DNA from: Pseudomonas sp. SCA2728.1_7
GTDB taxonomy: Bacteria; Pseudomonadota; Gammaproteobacteria; Pseudomonadales; Pseudomonadaceae
Assembly (NCBI RefSeq): GCF_018138145.1
Contig: NZ_CP073104.1
Coordinates: forward strand, 930,001-994,000
Direction: 5' to 3'
Length of the DNA: 64,000 bases
The position numbers and the translations under genes are program-made. The notes beneath the pieces were generated by a model. That model worked only from the letters and a program-made list of their open reading frames with translations, was not told the DNA's origin and ran no database searches. Below are positions 45,299 through 54,930 of this stretch, in pieces. How positions within the stretch are numbered: the first letter of the stretch is position 1; each line of letters opens with the position of its first letter.

Positions 45299-45676
45299 TC
45301 AGGCAAGCAATTCCTGAATCTTTTCCTGCAACACATCCAGGTCGAACGGCTTTTCCAGGATCGGCGCCTTGCGCGTGATCGGGCTACCGGTTTCGCGGAT
45401 TTCCTGCGGATAACCGCTGATGAAAATCACCTTCAGGTCCGGGCGTAATTTCACCGCCGGTTCAGCGATCTGCACGCCGGAGATCCCGCCCGGCAGACGG
45501 AAATCGGTGATCAACATGTCCAGATGCGGCTTGCTCGCAAGAATCTCGAACGCCTGCTCGCCGTTTTCCGCCTGCAACACGCGATACCCCTGCCCTGACA
45601 AGTAATCCGTCAGGACCATCAAGATAACCGGTTCGTCCTCGACGACGAGTACTACATCTTGTGCATCTACGCTCAT
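45299..45676 (-). CDS. Stand-alone receiver-domain response regulator
   Basis: The 125-residue protein is a single receiver with the acidic pair in VVEDEP, the acceptor Asp in MLITDFRLPGG, and the Lys in LEKPFD. It has no output domain, so it acts as a phosphate sink or by protein contact. The frame opens at 45724, but the ATG at 45676 has an AAAGG site and gives the natural start MSVDAQDVVLVVEDE. It lies just downstream of the REC-kinase gene on the same strand. Confidence 0.9.
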   Translation of the reverse strand: MSVDAQDVVLVVEDEPVILMVLTDYLSGQGYRVLQAENGEQAFEILASKPHLDMLITDFRLPGGISGVQIAEPAVKLRPDLKVIFISGYPQEIRETGSPITRKAPILEKPFDLDVLQEKIQELLA

Positions 45677-45720
45677 GGGAAGCCTTTGTTCGGTCAATAG
45701 CTGCTGATACGACCGTACGG

Positions 45721-46935
45721 TCAATCAGAGGTTGCGTCGGATGTGCCGTTTTCCTGAATTGGCAGACAAACGCGAAACAGGGCGCCTTCGTTGATTTCAC
45801 TCTCGACGACGATGGAGCCGCCATGGGCGGCGATGATCTGTTCGGAAATGAACAGACCCAGCCCGAGCCCGGCCACTACCGTCTTGGCGGAAACCCGTTC
45901 GAACTGTTGGAAAATACGCTTCTGGTTCTCTTGGCTGATGCCGATGCCACGGTCCTGCACCTCGACCCGAGCCTCATTACCTTCACGGTAAACCCGCACC
46001 TGAATCGGGCTGCGACCGCCGTAGCGCAGGGCGTTGGTCAGCAAGTTGGTGACCACCTGCTCGATGCGGAACTCGTCCCAGTTGCCTTCCACCGGCGCTG
46101 GCGCGGTGAACGACACTTCGGTTTCAGCGGCTTCGATCTGTGCCGCGAAGTTTTGCAGCAGGTTGCTCACCAGTTGCACCAGATCGAAACGACTCGGGCG
46201 GATCGACAACTTGCCGGTACGAATGCGTGAAACGTCGAGCATGTCTTCGATCAGGCGGATCAGGCTTTTGATCTGCCGCTCATCGCGGTCGACCATGGCG
46301 TGCATCTTGTCGAGGGTGAACGCCGCGGCGTTATCTCGGGCCAGGTGCATCTTGCGCAACTGGGTTTCGAGGATCAGGCCGTTGAGCGGCGTACGCACTT
46401 CGTGAGCGACGATGGACATGAAGTCGTCGCGCATGCGCACTGCCTGCTCCAATTCCAGCTGAGTGCTCTGCAGTTGTTGCAGCAGCGCTTCCTGCTCGCG
46501 TCGAGCCTGTTCCAGCGCTTCGAGCTGTTGCTTCATCGCCTTGCTCTGGCGGTACAGATCGACGAAGACATTGACCTTGCTCTTCACCGCATGGATATCC
46601 AGCGGTTTGTGCAGAAAGTCCACCGCCCCGCTCTCGTAACCCTTGAACGCATAATTGAGTTCACGGCCGGCGGCGCTGACGAAAATGATCGGGATGTTCT
46701 TGGTTTTCTCGGTGCCGCGCATCAACTCGGCGAGCTCGAAGCCGTTCATGCCCGGCATCTGCACGTCGAGGATGGCCATGGCGAACTCGTGTTGCAGCAG
46801 CAACGACAGTGCTTCGTCCGCCGACAACGCTTTGTAGACAGTACGGTCTTCACGCTTGATCAGCGCTTCGAGTGCCAGCAGGTTCTCCGGCAGATCGTCG
46901 ACGATCAGCAGTTTGGCTTGGATATTACTCAGCAT
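45721..46935 (-). CDS. Hybrid histidine kinase with N-terminal receiver
   Basis: This 404-residue protein puts the receiver first (about 5-125; LLIVDDLPENLLALEAL, ILDVQMPGMNGFE), then a coiled coil (130-165), HisKA with His in IVAHEVRTPLNG, and HATPase_c (QDRGIGI, GLGLGLFISEQI). Such REC-HK proteins relay from an upstream kinase. Its start overlaps the cheB stop by seven bases, and the four genes cheR-type to receiver run in one direction, so it belongs to that operon. Confidence 0.93.
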   Translation of the reverse strand: MLSNIQAKLLIVDDLPENLLALEALIKREDRTVYKALSADEALSLLLQHEFAMAILDVQMPGMNGFELAELMRGTEKTKNIPIIFVSAAGRELNYAFKGYESGAVDFLHKPLDIHAVKSKVNVFVDLYRQSKAMKQQLEALEQARREQEALLQQLQSTQLELEQAVRMRDDFMSIVAHEVRTPLNGLILETQLRKMHLARDNAAAFTLDKMHAMVDRDERQIKSLIRLIEDMLDVSRIRTGKLSIRPSRFDLVQLVSNLLQNFAAQIEAAETEVSFTAPAPVEGNWDEFRIEQVVTNLLTNALRYGGRSPIQVRVYREGNEARVEVQDRGIGISQENQKRIFQQFERVSAKTVVAGLGLGLFISEQIIAAHGGSIVVESEINEGALFRVCLPIQENGTSDATSD

Positions 46936-47522
46936 GCGATTCGTTCCAGCTCGACAAGCAGACGGCCGATGCCGTGAATGGGTAGGACATGATCCGGCTG
47001 CTGAATGTTCAGTGCAGCCTGGGGCATGGTGGCGACTTGCGCCTCTTCGGGATCCTGGACAATGGTCAATCCGCCACAGCGTTTGACCTGCGCCAGCCCG
47101 CGCGCGCCATCGTGATTGGCGCCGGTCAGCAGGACAGCGGCCAGTGATGAACCGTACGCGTCGGCGGCCGATTCAAACAGGTAGTCGATCGAAGGCCGGG
47201 AATAATGCACGCGGTCCTCAAGACTCAGCGACAGGCTGCGATCCTGCTCCACCGACAGGTGATAACCCGGCGTGGCGAAATAAACCGTCCCGGGAGCGAT
47301 GTCCTGCTTGTCCGTCGCCTCTTCCACCGGCAGCATCAGGCGCCGGGCAAACACCTCAGCCAATTGACTGCGGCGCTCTTCGGGCAGGTGCAGCACGACG
47401 ATGATCGGCAGCACGAAGCCTTGGCGCAGCGGCCCGAGCAGCGCGAGCAAAGCCTCAACGCCACCGGCGGAAGCACCGACCACAATCGCCTCGACGCGAG
47501 GTAAATCCACGGCCTCGTTCAT
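46929..47522 (-). CDS. CheB-type methylesterase domain protein
   Basis: The 197-residue protein is the CheB catalytic domain alone, without the receiver of classical CheB. The triad is Ser18 in VGASAGG, His45 in VLHLPEE and Asp138 in GANHDGARG. It would remove methyl groups from glutamate side chains or deamidate glutamine in an unidentified receptor or kinase. It overlaps the CheR-type gene upstream by ATGA-like geometry and the kinase gene downstream, so all three are coupled. Confidence 0.93.
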   Translation of the reverse strand: MNEAVDLPRVEAIVVGASAGGVEALLALLGPLRQGFVLPIIVVLHLPEERRSQLAEVFARRLMLPVEEATDKQDIAPGTVYFATPGYHLSVEQDRSLSLSLEDRVHYSRPSIDYLFESAADAYGSSLAAVLLTGANHDGARGLAQVKRCGGLTIVQDPEEAQVATMPQAALNIQQPDHVLPIHGIGRLLVELERIAC

Positions 47523-48352
47523 GTTTTGCGGTAGATCCGTTCTTGTTTCACCAGCGCTTCGAACTGGTTGGCATAGCTGGAAAAATCCAGCGTCTCTTTA
47601 CTGCCGAGCACCAGAAAGCCACGATGGCAAAGCGATTCATGGAACAAGCCAAACGCCCGATCCTGCAGCTTCTTGTTGAAGTAGATCAGCACGTTGCGGC
47701 AGGAAATCAACTGGGTTTCGGAGAACACACTGTCGGTCGCCAGACTGTGGTCGGCGAAGGTCACGTTTTCGCACAGGCTCTTGTCGAAAATCGCGTAACC
47801 GTACGCTGCCGTGTAGTAGTCGGCAAACGAGCGCTGACCACCGGCCTGCTGATAGTTGGCGGTGTACGCGCGAACATTCTCCATCGAAAAAATCCCCTGC
47901 TTGGCCTTGTCCAGCGAGCGCGGGTTGATGTCGGTGGCATAGATGATCGTGCGATCGAGCAGGCCTTCTTCGCGCAGCAGAATCGCCATCGAATAGACCT
48001 CCTCGCCCGTGCTGCACCCGGCGATCCAGATCTTGATCGACGGATACGTGCGCAGCAACGGCACCACTTCCCTGCGAATGGCGAGGAAGTGCGACGGGTC
48101 ACGAAACATTTCGCTGACCGGGATCGTCAGCAATTGCAGCAACTGCATGAACGCCGTCGGATCGTGCAGAACCTTTTCCTGCAATGCGGAAATGGTCGCG
48201 CACTCGAACTGGCTCAGCGCGTGCTGCACCCGGCGCTTGATCGAAGCGCCGGAGTAATCGCGAAAATCGTAGCTGTACTTGAGGTAAATCGCCTCGATCA
48301 ACAAGCGCAGTTCGATTTCACTGTTTCGTTCGGCTGGCGTACTGCTTTCCAC
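47519..48352 (-). CDS. CheR-type protein-glutamate methyltransferase
   Basis: This 277-residue enzyme has the CheR N-terminal helical domain (YSYDFRDYSGASIKRRVQHA) and the SAM-binding motif IWIAGCSTGEEVYSMA, followed by CRNVLIYFNKK. It would methylate glutamates on a partner. Two GTG starts are possible: 48379 and 48352. I chose 48352 because it overlaps the upstream stop by one base (TAGTG) behind a GGAAC site, while 48379 would overlap by 28 bases and has no ribosome site. No chemoreceptor lies in the cluster, so the target may be a kinase. Confidence 0.9.
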   Translation of the reverse strand: MESSTPAERNSEIELRLLIEAIYLKYSYDFRDYSGASIKRRVQHALSQFECATISALQEKVLHDPTAFMQLLQLLTIPVSEMFRDPSHFLAIRREVVPLLRTYPSIKIWIAGCSTGEEVYSMAILLREEGLLDRTIIYATDINPRSLDKAKQGIFSMENVRAYTANYQQAGGQRSFADYYTAAYGYAIFDKSLCENVTFADHSLATDSVFSETQLISCRNVLIYFNKKLQDRAFGLFHESLCHRGFLVLGSKETLDFSSYANQFEALVKQERIYRKT

Positions 48353-49500
48353 TAAATGCGTTCCATCTTCGGTAACCACACGCGAATCAACGAGAACAGC
48401 CGATCCAGGTCGATGGGCTTGGCCAGGTAATCATTGGCGCCCGCCTGCAGGCAGCGCTCCTGATCGTCCTTCATGGCCTTGGCCGTCACCGCGATGATCG
48501 GCAGCTTGCGCCAGCGCGGATCCTTGCGGATTTCAATGGTGGCTTCGAAACCGTCCATTTCCGGCATCATCACGTCCATCAACACCAGATCGATGTCCTC
48601 GACTTCATTGAGTCTTTCAATCGCCTCACGCCCGTTACGGCCGATGACCACGACTGCACCTTTGGTCTCCAGAGCGCTGGTGAGGGCGAAAATGTTACGC
48701 ACATCGTCGTCCACCAGCAGCACCTTGCGACCCTCGAAGACCTTGTCGCGGCTGCGCGCGGTCTTGAGCATCTTCTGCCGTTCATGGGACAACTGCGATT
48801 CGACTTTGTGCAGAAAGAGTGTGACCTCGTCCAGCAAACGCTCCGGCGAACGTGCACCCTTGATGATGATCGAGCGCGAATACTTGCGCAGTTCGGCTTC
48901 TTCATCGCGGGTCAGGTTGCGCCCGGTGTAAACGATGACCGGCGGGAACGAGCAGATATCCTCTGTGGACATGCGCTTTAGCAGGTCGTTGCCGAGCATG
49001 TCCGGCAGCTTCAAATCGATAACCATGCAGTCGTAGATCGTCGTGCGCAGTAGCTCCAAAGCATCCTGCGCGAGGCCAACGGCGGTGATTTCGATGTCTT
49101 CGTCGCCAATCAGTCGGGCAATGCTTTCGCGCTGCAGATCGTCGTCCTCGACCAACAGCACGCGTTTGACCTTCTGGGTCAGCTTGGCTTCGAGGCGGGC
49201 GAACACGTCCTTGAGCTCTTCGCGGGTGGTCGGCTTGACCGCGTAACCGATGGCGCCCATGTGCATCGCCGCTTCGACGCGGTCCTCGACGGAAATCACA
49301 TGCACCGGAATGTGGCGGGTTTCAGCGTGCTCTTTCAGGCGCTGCAACACGGTGAGGCCAGAGTGATCCGGCAGGCGCATGTCGAGCAGAATCGCGTCCG
49401 GCACAAACTCTTTTGCCAGGTCATAACCTTCGTCTGCGCCATGGGCCACGAGACACTGATAACCGAGTTCATGCGCCAGAATCGTAGAGGATGTGCGCAA
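48352..49500 (-). CDS. Hybrid kinase, 3' fragment: three receiver domains
   Basis: This frame holds the rest of receiver 1 (acceptor in [12 protein letters not shown]), a complete receiver 2 ([19 protein letters not shown]) and receiver 3 ([25 protein letters not shown]). The apparent first residues MRTSSTI come from the shifted frame and are not original. It could be made as a separate protein only by internal initiation or frameshifting. The CheR-type gene begins at its stop. Confidence 0.8.
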   Translation of the reverse strand: MRTSSTILAHELGYQCLVAHGADEGYDLAKEFVPDAILLDMRLPDHSGLTVLQRLKEHAETRHIPVHVISVEDRVEAAMHMGAIGYAVKPTTREELKDVFARLEAKLTQKVKRVLLVEDDDLQRESIARLIGDEDIEITAVGLAQDALELLRTTIYDCMVIDLKLPDMLGNDLLKRMSTEDICSFPPVIVYTGRNLTRDEEAELRKYSRSIIIKGARSPERLLDEVTLFLHKVESQLSHERQKMLKTARSRDKVFEGRKVLLVDDDVRNIFALTSALETKGAVVVIGRNGREAIERLNEVEDIDLVLMDVMMPEMDGFEATIEIRKDPRWRKLPIIAVTAKAMKDDQERCLQAGANDYLAKPIDLDRLFSLIRVWLPKMERI

Positions 49501-51844
49501 AGTTCGGCTCGTCTTCCACCACCAGAATGCAACGCGTGGCGAATGGCGCCTTGTCGCGGTCGTCGGCGAAGCGCGGAATGTGCACCGGCGCCAACGGCGA
49601 AACCACCGGCGCCAATGGCGCGCTGGCCGCCGCCGCTGGCGGAGTAAAGGTCAACGGCGCAAACGGTACGTCGCTGGACTCGTCGAACTGTTGCGGTAAC
49701 ACCAACGTGAACACACTGCCCTGCCCCGGCGCGCTGCTGACGCTGATCGAACCGCCGAGCAAGTTTGCCAGATCCCGCGAAATCGACAGGCCCAGACCAG
49801 TGCCGCCGTATTTGCGGTTGGTGGTGCCGTCGGCCTGGCGGAACGCTTCGAAAATGCTCTCCTGCTGATCAGCGGCAATGCCAATACCCGAATCACGCAC
49901 AATGAACGCAATCCGATCATCCGGCTGACCAGCGATGGTCAGGCTGACGGTGCCCTTCTCGGTGAATTTCACGGCGTTGGACAGCAGGTTCTTGATCACC
50001 TGCTCCAGACGCTGTCGGTCGGTGAACAACATCGCCGGTGTGCCGGGTTGCAAATCGACACTGAAGGTCAGCTGCTTGTCTGCCGCCAACGGCTCGAACA
50101 CATTGCGCAGGCCCTCGGCCAGGCGCGCGACGCTGGTGTTCTCGGGAATCACTTCGAGCTTGCCCGCCTCGACCTTGGAGATGTCCAGAATGTCGTTGAT
50201 CAGGTTAAGCAGATCGTTGCCGGCAGAATAGATCGACTCGGCAAACTTGACCTGTTCGGCGCTGAGGTTGTCCTGCGGGTTCTCCGCCAGCAATTTGGCC
50301 AGAATCAGCGAACTGTTCAGCGGCGTGCGCAGTTCGTGGGACATGTTGGCGAGGAATTCGGACTTGTACTTGCTCGAGCGCTGCAACTCTTCGGCGCGTT
50401 CTTCGAGCTGTACCTGGGCCTGATTGAGTTCGGTGTTCTTCAGGTCCATGGCGTCGCGCTGCTCGGCCAAAGTCTGCGCCTGCTCGGCAAGCTGCTCGTT
50501 GGTCTGTTCCAGTTCGACTTGCTGGGTTTCCAGATGCGCCTGGGATTCCTTGAGAATCCGCGACTGCTCTTCCAGTTCTTCGTTGGCGGTTTTCAGCTCT
50601 TCCTGCTGCACCTGCAACTCTTCGTTGAGCTGCTGGGTTTCCGCCAGCACCTCCTGCAAACGCTGACGGTAGCGTGCAGCTTCGATGGAGGTGCCGATGT
50701 TGCCGGCAATCAGCTCCAGCAGTTCAATATCGCGGTCATTGAGCGGACGCAGGAAACCCAGTTCGATCACGCCGTTGACCCGATCGTCATCGCTGGTCGG
50801 CACCACCAGCACGCTGTGCGGCAAGCCTTCGCCCAGCCCTGAACTGACTTTGAAATAGTCCGACGGCACCGAATCCAGACGAATCAGCCGCGCCTGCTGC
50901 GCCACTTGGCCAACGATACCTTCGCCGCTGTAGATCGACTGGTCCTGCTCTTCCTGCTCGCGGGAGAAGCCGTAAGTGGCGACACGCTTGAGGCCACCGT
51001 GCTCTTCCCGCACATACAGCGCGGCGACGGCGGTGCCGAGGTATTGCGCGCAGAACTGCAGAATATTGCGTCCCAACAGATTCAGCGTCAGTTGCCCCAG
51101 CACCTGCTCGGCCAGTTCGGTCTGACCATTGCGCAACCACGCCTGTTGCTCCAGGCGCTCGGCGCTGGCTTGCTGTGCGGCCATGTTGGCGCTGTAGTTG
51201 GTCGACAGATTGACCAGATCGCGACGGCCGATATAGGCCAGCAAGCCACTGATACCGGCAATGAACAGCAGGTACAGGCTGATGCTCCAGATCGTGGTGC
51301 GGCGCACGTCTTCATTGCGCGTGGTGCGCAAAACCTGTTCGGTCTCGATGACATCTTCGAATTGCTTGCGGATTTCGTCCGTCAGGCGCTTGCCGCGTCC
51401 GGCCTTCACCGCGCCCCGGTAATCGCCGCTGGAACGCTGCAGATCAATCATCGACTGTGCGTAATTGGCCCACTCGATCTGCAAGGCTTGCAGACGGCGC
51501 AAGCGATCGGTTTGCACCGGGTTGTCGGCGGTCAATTCAAGCAAGGTGTTGAGCGCCACGGCGATGCGTGGCTTGGCCGTTTCATACGGATCGAGGAAGT
51601 GCTCGTCACCGCTGAGCAGGAAACCACGCATGCCGGTTTCCAGATCCACGGTAAGTTTCACCGCTTCGTTGGCGTTATTGATCACCCGGTCGGTGTGCTC
51701 CACCCACTGGATCACCGACAGCAGATAAGTGATCAGCGACACGAAGAACACGGCACTGAGCACACCGACGCCCAAAGGCAGACTGATGTTGCGACTCAGG
51801 AGTTTGCGAAACCGTTGCTCATCAACCGTAGACGGAGAGGACAT
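49469..51844 (-). CDS. Hybrid kinase, 5' fragment: CHASE3-GAF-HisKA-HATPase, truncated receiver
   Basis: The 791-residue fragment has TM1 (about 22-44), a CHASE3 periplasmic domain (45-180; [14 protein letters not shown]), TM2 (184-205), a GAF domain (240-390), a long coiled coil (395-490), HisKA with His503 in [10 protein letters not shown], and HATPase_c ([17 protein letters not shown]). It stops about 15 residues into a first receiver because of the insertion near 49480. Kinase activity could survive, but phosphorelay to its own receivers would be cut. The ATG at 51844 ([10 protein letters not shown]) is preferred over 51889. Confidence 0.88.
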   Translation of the reverse strand: MSSPSTVDEQRFRKLLSRNISLPLGVGVLSAVFFVSLITYLLSVIQWVEHTDRVINNANEAVKLTVDLETGMRGFLLSGDEHFLDPYETAKPRIAVALNTLLELTADNPVQTDRLRRLQALQIEWANYAQSMIDLQRSSGDYRGAVKAGRGKRLTDEIRKQFEDVIETEQVLRTTRNEDVRRTTIWSISLYLLFIAGISGLLAYIGRRDLVNLSTNYSANMAAQQASAERLEQQAWLRNGQTELAEQVLGQLTLNLLGRNILQFCAQYLGTAVAALYVREEHGGLKRVATYGFSREQEEQDQSIYSGEGIVGQVAQQARLIRLDSVPSDYFKVSSGLGEGLPHSVLVVPTSDDDRVNGVIELGFLRPLNDRDIELLELIAGNIGTSIEAARYRQRLQEVLAETQQLNEELQVQQEELKTANEELEEQSRILKESQAHLETQQVELEQTNEQLAEQAQTLAEQRDAMDLKNTELNQAQVQLEERAEELQRSSKYKSEFLANMSHELRTPLNSSLILAKLLAENPQDNLSAEQVKFAESIYSAGNDLLNLINDILDISKVEAGKLEVIPENTSVARLAEGLRNVFEPLAADKQLTFSVDLQPGTPAMLFTDRQRLEQVIKNLLSNAVKFTEKGTVSLTIAGQPDDRIAFIVRDSGIGIAADQQESIFEAFRQADGTTNRKYGGTGLGLSISRDLANLLGGSISVSSAPGQGSVFTLVLPQQFDESSDVPFAPLTFTPPAAAASAPLAPVVSPLAPVHIPRFADDRDKAPFATRCILVVEDEPNFAHILYDSGA

Positions 51845-52106
51845 GGGGCAGCCTTGTCGAACTGTTGAAAAACAGGCAGTTTGCCCCAAAACGACGGCGT
51901 GGATCCATTTTTCTCACACCTTTCGCAGCAAATTCCTACGCTCACCGGCATGTTCGCGCCCCCGAACAGTTATCCTTGCGGCCCCATCTGCGGCTATGCT
52001 TTTTTGTCTCGGGCGGGGAACTTGTGGCACTGCGCCACTTACTGATGAAAGAGCCCGGCACTTTTGATCGACCGGCGACCCTGAACTGACTTTCGAGAGC
52101 CTTAAT

Positions 52107-52475
52107 ATGTCTGCCACCCCATCCACCATCCTGGTCGTAGAAGACGACAACATCGTGCGCATGCTGATTGTCGATGTGCTCGAGGAGCTGGAGTTCGAGG
52201 TGCTCGAAGCTGACGGCAGCGAACAGGCTCTGCAGGTTCTCAAGGACGCCACCAAACACATTGACCTGATGATGACCGACGTCGGTCTGCCGGGCATGGA
52301 TGGCCGCCAACTGGCGACCGAAGCACGCAAACTGCGCCCCGCCCTGCCGATCCTGTTCGCCAGTGGTTACGCAGAATCGATTGATGTTCCGGCGGGCATG
52401 CACGTTATCGGCAAGCCGTTCTCGATCGATCAACTGCGCGACAAGGTCAAGGCTGTTCTCGACCAGAACACCTGA
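52107..52475 (+). CDS. Stand-alone receiver-domain response regulator
   Basis: This 122-residue single receiver has the acidic pair in VVEDDN, the acceptor Asp in LMMTDVGLPGMDG, and Lys in IGKPFS. It resembles the receiver at the end of the KaiC-linked kinase (DVGLPG, then GRQLA), so it may be phosphorylated by the cluster's kinases. A GAGAGCC site precedes the ATG. It is divergent from the frameshifted kinase gene, across a 262-base gap with no other gene. Confidence 0.9.
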   Translation: MSATPSTILVVEDDNIVRMLIVDVLEELEFEVLEADGSEQALQVLKDATKHIDLMMTDVGLPGMDGRQLATEARKLRPALPILFASGYAESIDVPAGMHVIGKPFSIDQLRDKVKAVLDQNT

Positions 52476-52544
52476 GTACCGGGCGACCTGTGGTTTAATT
52501 GCGCGCCTTTTTTTGCCACAGCCCGCCTCAAGGAATACCCGCGC

Positions 52545-53855
52545 ATGAACCAAGCCCCCTCCACCAAAGTCCTGGTTATTGGCTACGTCTGGCCGGAACC
52601 ACGCTCTTCGGCTGCCAGCGGGCATGTCATGCAGATCCTTGAAACGTTTTTGCAGCAAGGCTGGCAGATCACGTTCAGCAGCCCGGCCGGTCCAGGCGAG
52701 CACAAGGCCGACCTGACGGCGTTGGGGATCCGCGAGGTGCCGATCGAACTCAACAACAGCAGCTTCGATGCATTCATTAGCGAACTGGCACCGGACATCG
52801 TCTTGTTCGACCAGTTCATGATGGAGGAGCAGTTCGGCTGGCGGGTTGAAAAGCACTGTCCTCAGGCGCTGCGCGTGCTGGAGACTTCCGACCTGCAAAG
52901 CCTGCGGCATGCGCGTCATCAGCGACTCAAGTCGCGCCTCAAGGTCAATCCTGACCAGAATGATTTCAGTGATGTCTTTGCCCCAGACCTGCGCGATGAA
53001 TTCGGACTGATGGCCGAAACCGATCTGGCCAAGCGCGAAATTGCCGCACTGTATCGTTGCGATCTGAACCTGATGATCTCGGAAGTGGAAATCGAATTGC
53101 TGATCGAGCAGTTCGGTTTGCCTCGGCAGTTGCTGCACTGGTGCCCGTTGATGATCGATCCGCCTGCGGCCGCACCTGCCATATTTGCAGACAGGGCGAA
53201 CTTCTTGAGCATCGGCAACTTCCGTCATGCGCCCAACTGGGATGCCGTGCTGTGGATGAAAACCACGATCTGGCCGCTGATTCGCGAGCAATTGCCCCGG
53301 GCCCAACTGCACATCTACGGCGCGTATACGCCGCCGAAAGCCACCGCACTGCATAACGCCAGCGAAGGCTTCCACATCATGAATTGGGCCGAAGATGCGT
53401 TGCAGGTCATGTCTGCCGCACGGGTCTGCCTGGCGCCTTTGCGCTTTGGTGCCGGGATCAAGGGCAAACTGATTGATGCCATGCTGTGTGGCACGCCCAG
53501 CGTCACGACACCGGTGGGTGCCGAGGCCATGCATGGCGATCACGCGTGGCCCGGTGCAGTTACGAGCAGCGCCGTCGAGTTCGCCAACAATGCCGTGGCG
53601 CTTTATAACGACGAGGCACGTTGGCAGGAAGCCCGTCTGGCAGGATATACGCTATTGAAACAACGCTACCCACAGTCGGTACATGGCTTTGCATTGATAG
53701 AGAAACTGCGTTATTGCCAACAACACCTGCATAGCCTTAGAGCGAAAAACTTCACGGGCAGCATGCTTCGCCATCACGCCCACAAAAGCACTCAATATAT
53801 GTCGCAATGGATTGAAGCAAAAAACAACAGCAGCCAACAAGTGCAAAATTCATAA
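52545..53855 (+). CDS. Glycosyltransferase, GT4-like
   Basis: The 436-residue protein has a GT-B fold. The N-terminal Rossmann half starts VLVIGYVWPEPRSSAASGHV, and the C-terminal half has the donor-binding region FLSIGNFRHAPNWDAVLWMK, then APLRFGAGIKGKLIDAMLCG and PSVTTPVGAEAM. The motif GAGIKGKxxxAM is typical of GT4-like enzymes that add sugars to cell-surface polymers. There is no membrane helix. It is not in an obvious polysaccharide cluster. A PI-PLC-like gene follows after about 120 bases. Confidence 0.88.
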   Translation: MNQAPSTKVLVIGYVWPEPRSSAASGHVMQILETFLQQGWQITFSSPAGPGEHKADLTALGIREVPIELNNSSFDAFISELAPDIVLFDQFMMEEQFGWRVEKHCPQALRVLETSDLQSLRHARHQRLKSRLKVNPDQNDFSDVFAPDLRDEFGLMAETDLAKREIAALYRCDLNLMISEVEIELLIEQFGLPRQLLHWCPLMIDPPAAAPAIFADRANFLSIGNFRHAPNWDAVLWMKTTIWPLIREQLPRAQLHIYGAYTPPKATALHNASEGFHIMNWAEDALQVMSAARVCLAPLRFGAGIKGKLIDAMLCGTPSVTTPVGAEAMHGDHAWPGAVTSSAVEFANNAVALYNDEARWQEARLAGYTLLKQRYPQSVHGFALIEKLRYCQQHLHSLRAKNFTGSMLRHHAHKSTQYMSQWIEAKNNSSQQVQNS

Positions 53856-53974
53856 GCAATGACTTCTACACGACTTGCATTAAAAGCCAACTTTGCCAAT
53901 TAACCGACAACCGTTATAAACATCCTGCGCGCAAAACCTCCTACAAACTTTAAATCCATCGCAGGATGTATAAC

Positions 53975-54862
53975 ATGAACCAGCTTGAAAATTTCCAGGC
54001 CTCCCAATGGATGGCCGACACACCGCAAATTGACAACTTGTCGCTTTTTGAACTGACCTTGCCAGGCACACATAATGCCGGCTGCGACGGGGAAGCGAGT
54101 TATGCGCTGATCCCCGGCAAGAACTGGCTCGCCTGTCAGGACGTATCCTTCTATTCACAGCTGAATCGCGGCGCGCGGGCCCTCGATGTACGCCTGACGG
54201 TCGATAACAAGGCGACAGGTCTGGCTAAGTTTCGTTTTCACCACAACGGCTATCTTTCTTCTCGTACGCTCGAAGAACTTGTACGTGACTTGAAAGGCTT
54301 TTATGAAAGAAACACCAATGAGTTCATCATTCTGGACTTTCATGAACTGGGAAATGGCAAGGATCCTTTTGATCATTCCGAGTTTCAGGCGTTGATACTG
54401 GAACATCTGGGTGAACGAATGATTCCCAATCGGAATCTGCATATGACCCTCGGCCAGCTCAAGGCAATCAGTCCATTGCAAAGAATAATGGTGGCAGCCC
54501 CGATGTCCTGGGAAACACAGGATTATCGAATTTATGGAAGAATCGAGCATATGTGGATCAATAAACAGCTTGTCAGTGCGCAAGACCTGCAGGGTTATAT
54601 CAAAGAAGTATTGAAAATCCACAAAAGCACGTTATACCCATGGTCGCTGTCGGCAACCAGTTTTACCCTTGGCGGCCCTCAACGGATTCTCGACGATCTC
54701 GACATGTGGTTCGACCCTGACAAATCCGACTGGGCAAAAAAGTGCAACATCATCAATTTCGACTTTATTAAAAACTCGAACATTGTGCGTTTCTGCCAGC
54801 GGGTCAATCAGGAAAAAGCCGTTGATAAGTCCCGCAGCATGGTTCACGAACGGGCCGTTTGA
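53975..54862 (+). CDS. PI-PLC X-domain phosphodiesterase-like protein
   Basis: The 295-residue protein has the phosphatidylinositol-specific phospholipase C X-domain signature. The catalytic His pair would be His33 in PGTHNAG and His89 or 90 in FRFHHNGYL, with DVRL and the later strand EFIILDFHE. Bacterial members cleave phosphoinositides or glycosylated lipids and are usually secreted, but no signal peptide is visible here, so export by another route or a cytoplasmic role is possible. The ATG at 53975 has an AGGA site; one at 53966 does not. Base use is slightly AT-richer than its neighbours. Confidence 0.85.
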   Translation: MNQLENFQASQWMADTPQIDNLSLFELTLPGTHNAGCDGEASYALIPGKNWLACQDVSFYSQLNRGARALDVRLTVDNKATGLAKFRFHHNGYLSSRTLEELVRDLKGFYERNTNEFIILDFHELGNGKDPFDHSEFQALILEHLGERMIPNRNLHMTLGQLKAISPLQRIMVAAPMSWETQDYRIYGRIEHMWINKQLVSAQDLQGYIKEVLKIHKSTLYPWSLSATSFTLGGPQRILDDLDMWFDPDKSDWAKKCNIINFDFIKNSNIVRFCQRVNQEKAVDKSRSMVHERAV

Positions 54863-54930
54863 GTGAAGCTGGCGCACACCCCGAGAAACGAGGCATGATC
54901 GGCAGGCGATAACAAGAAAAGTAGCTCGCC

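Larger units (their letters stand above)
48352..51844 (-). pseudogene. Frameshifted multi-receiver hybrid histidine kinase (full extent)
   Basis: Two adjacent frames together make one protein of about 1160 residues. The upstream frame ends [11 protein letters not shown] in the middle of a receiver domain, and the next frame resumes [15 protein letters not shown]. Deleting one A at 49480/49481 on the plus strand restores [14 protein letters not shown]. This is either a natural inactivating insertion or a sequencing error. The two fragments are given separately below. Confidence 0.8.
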
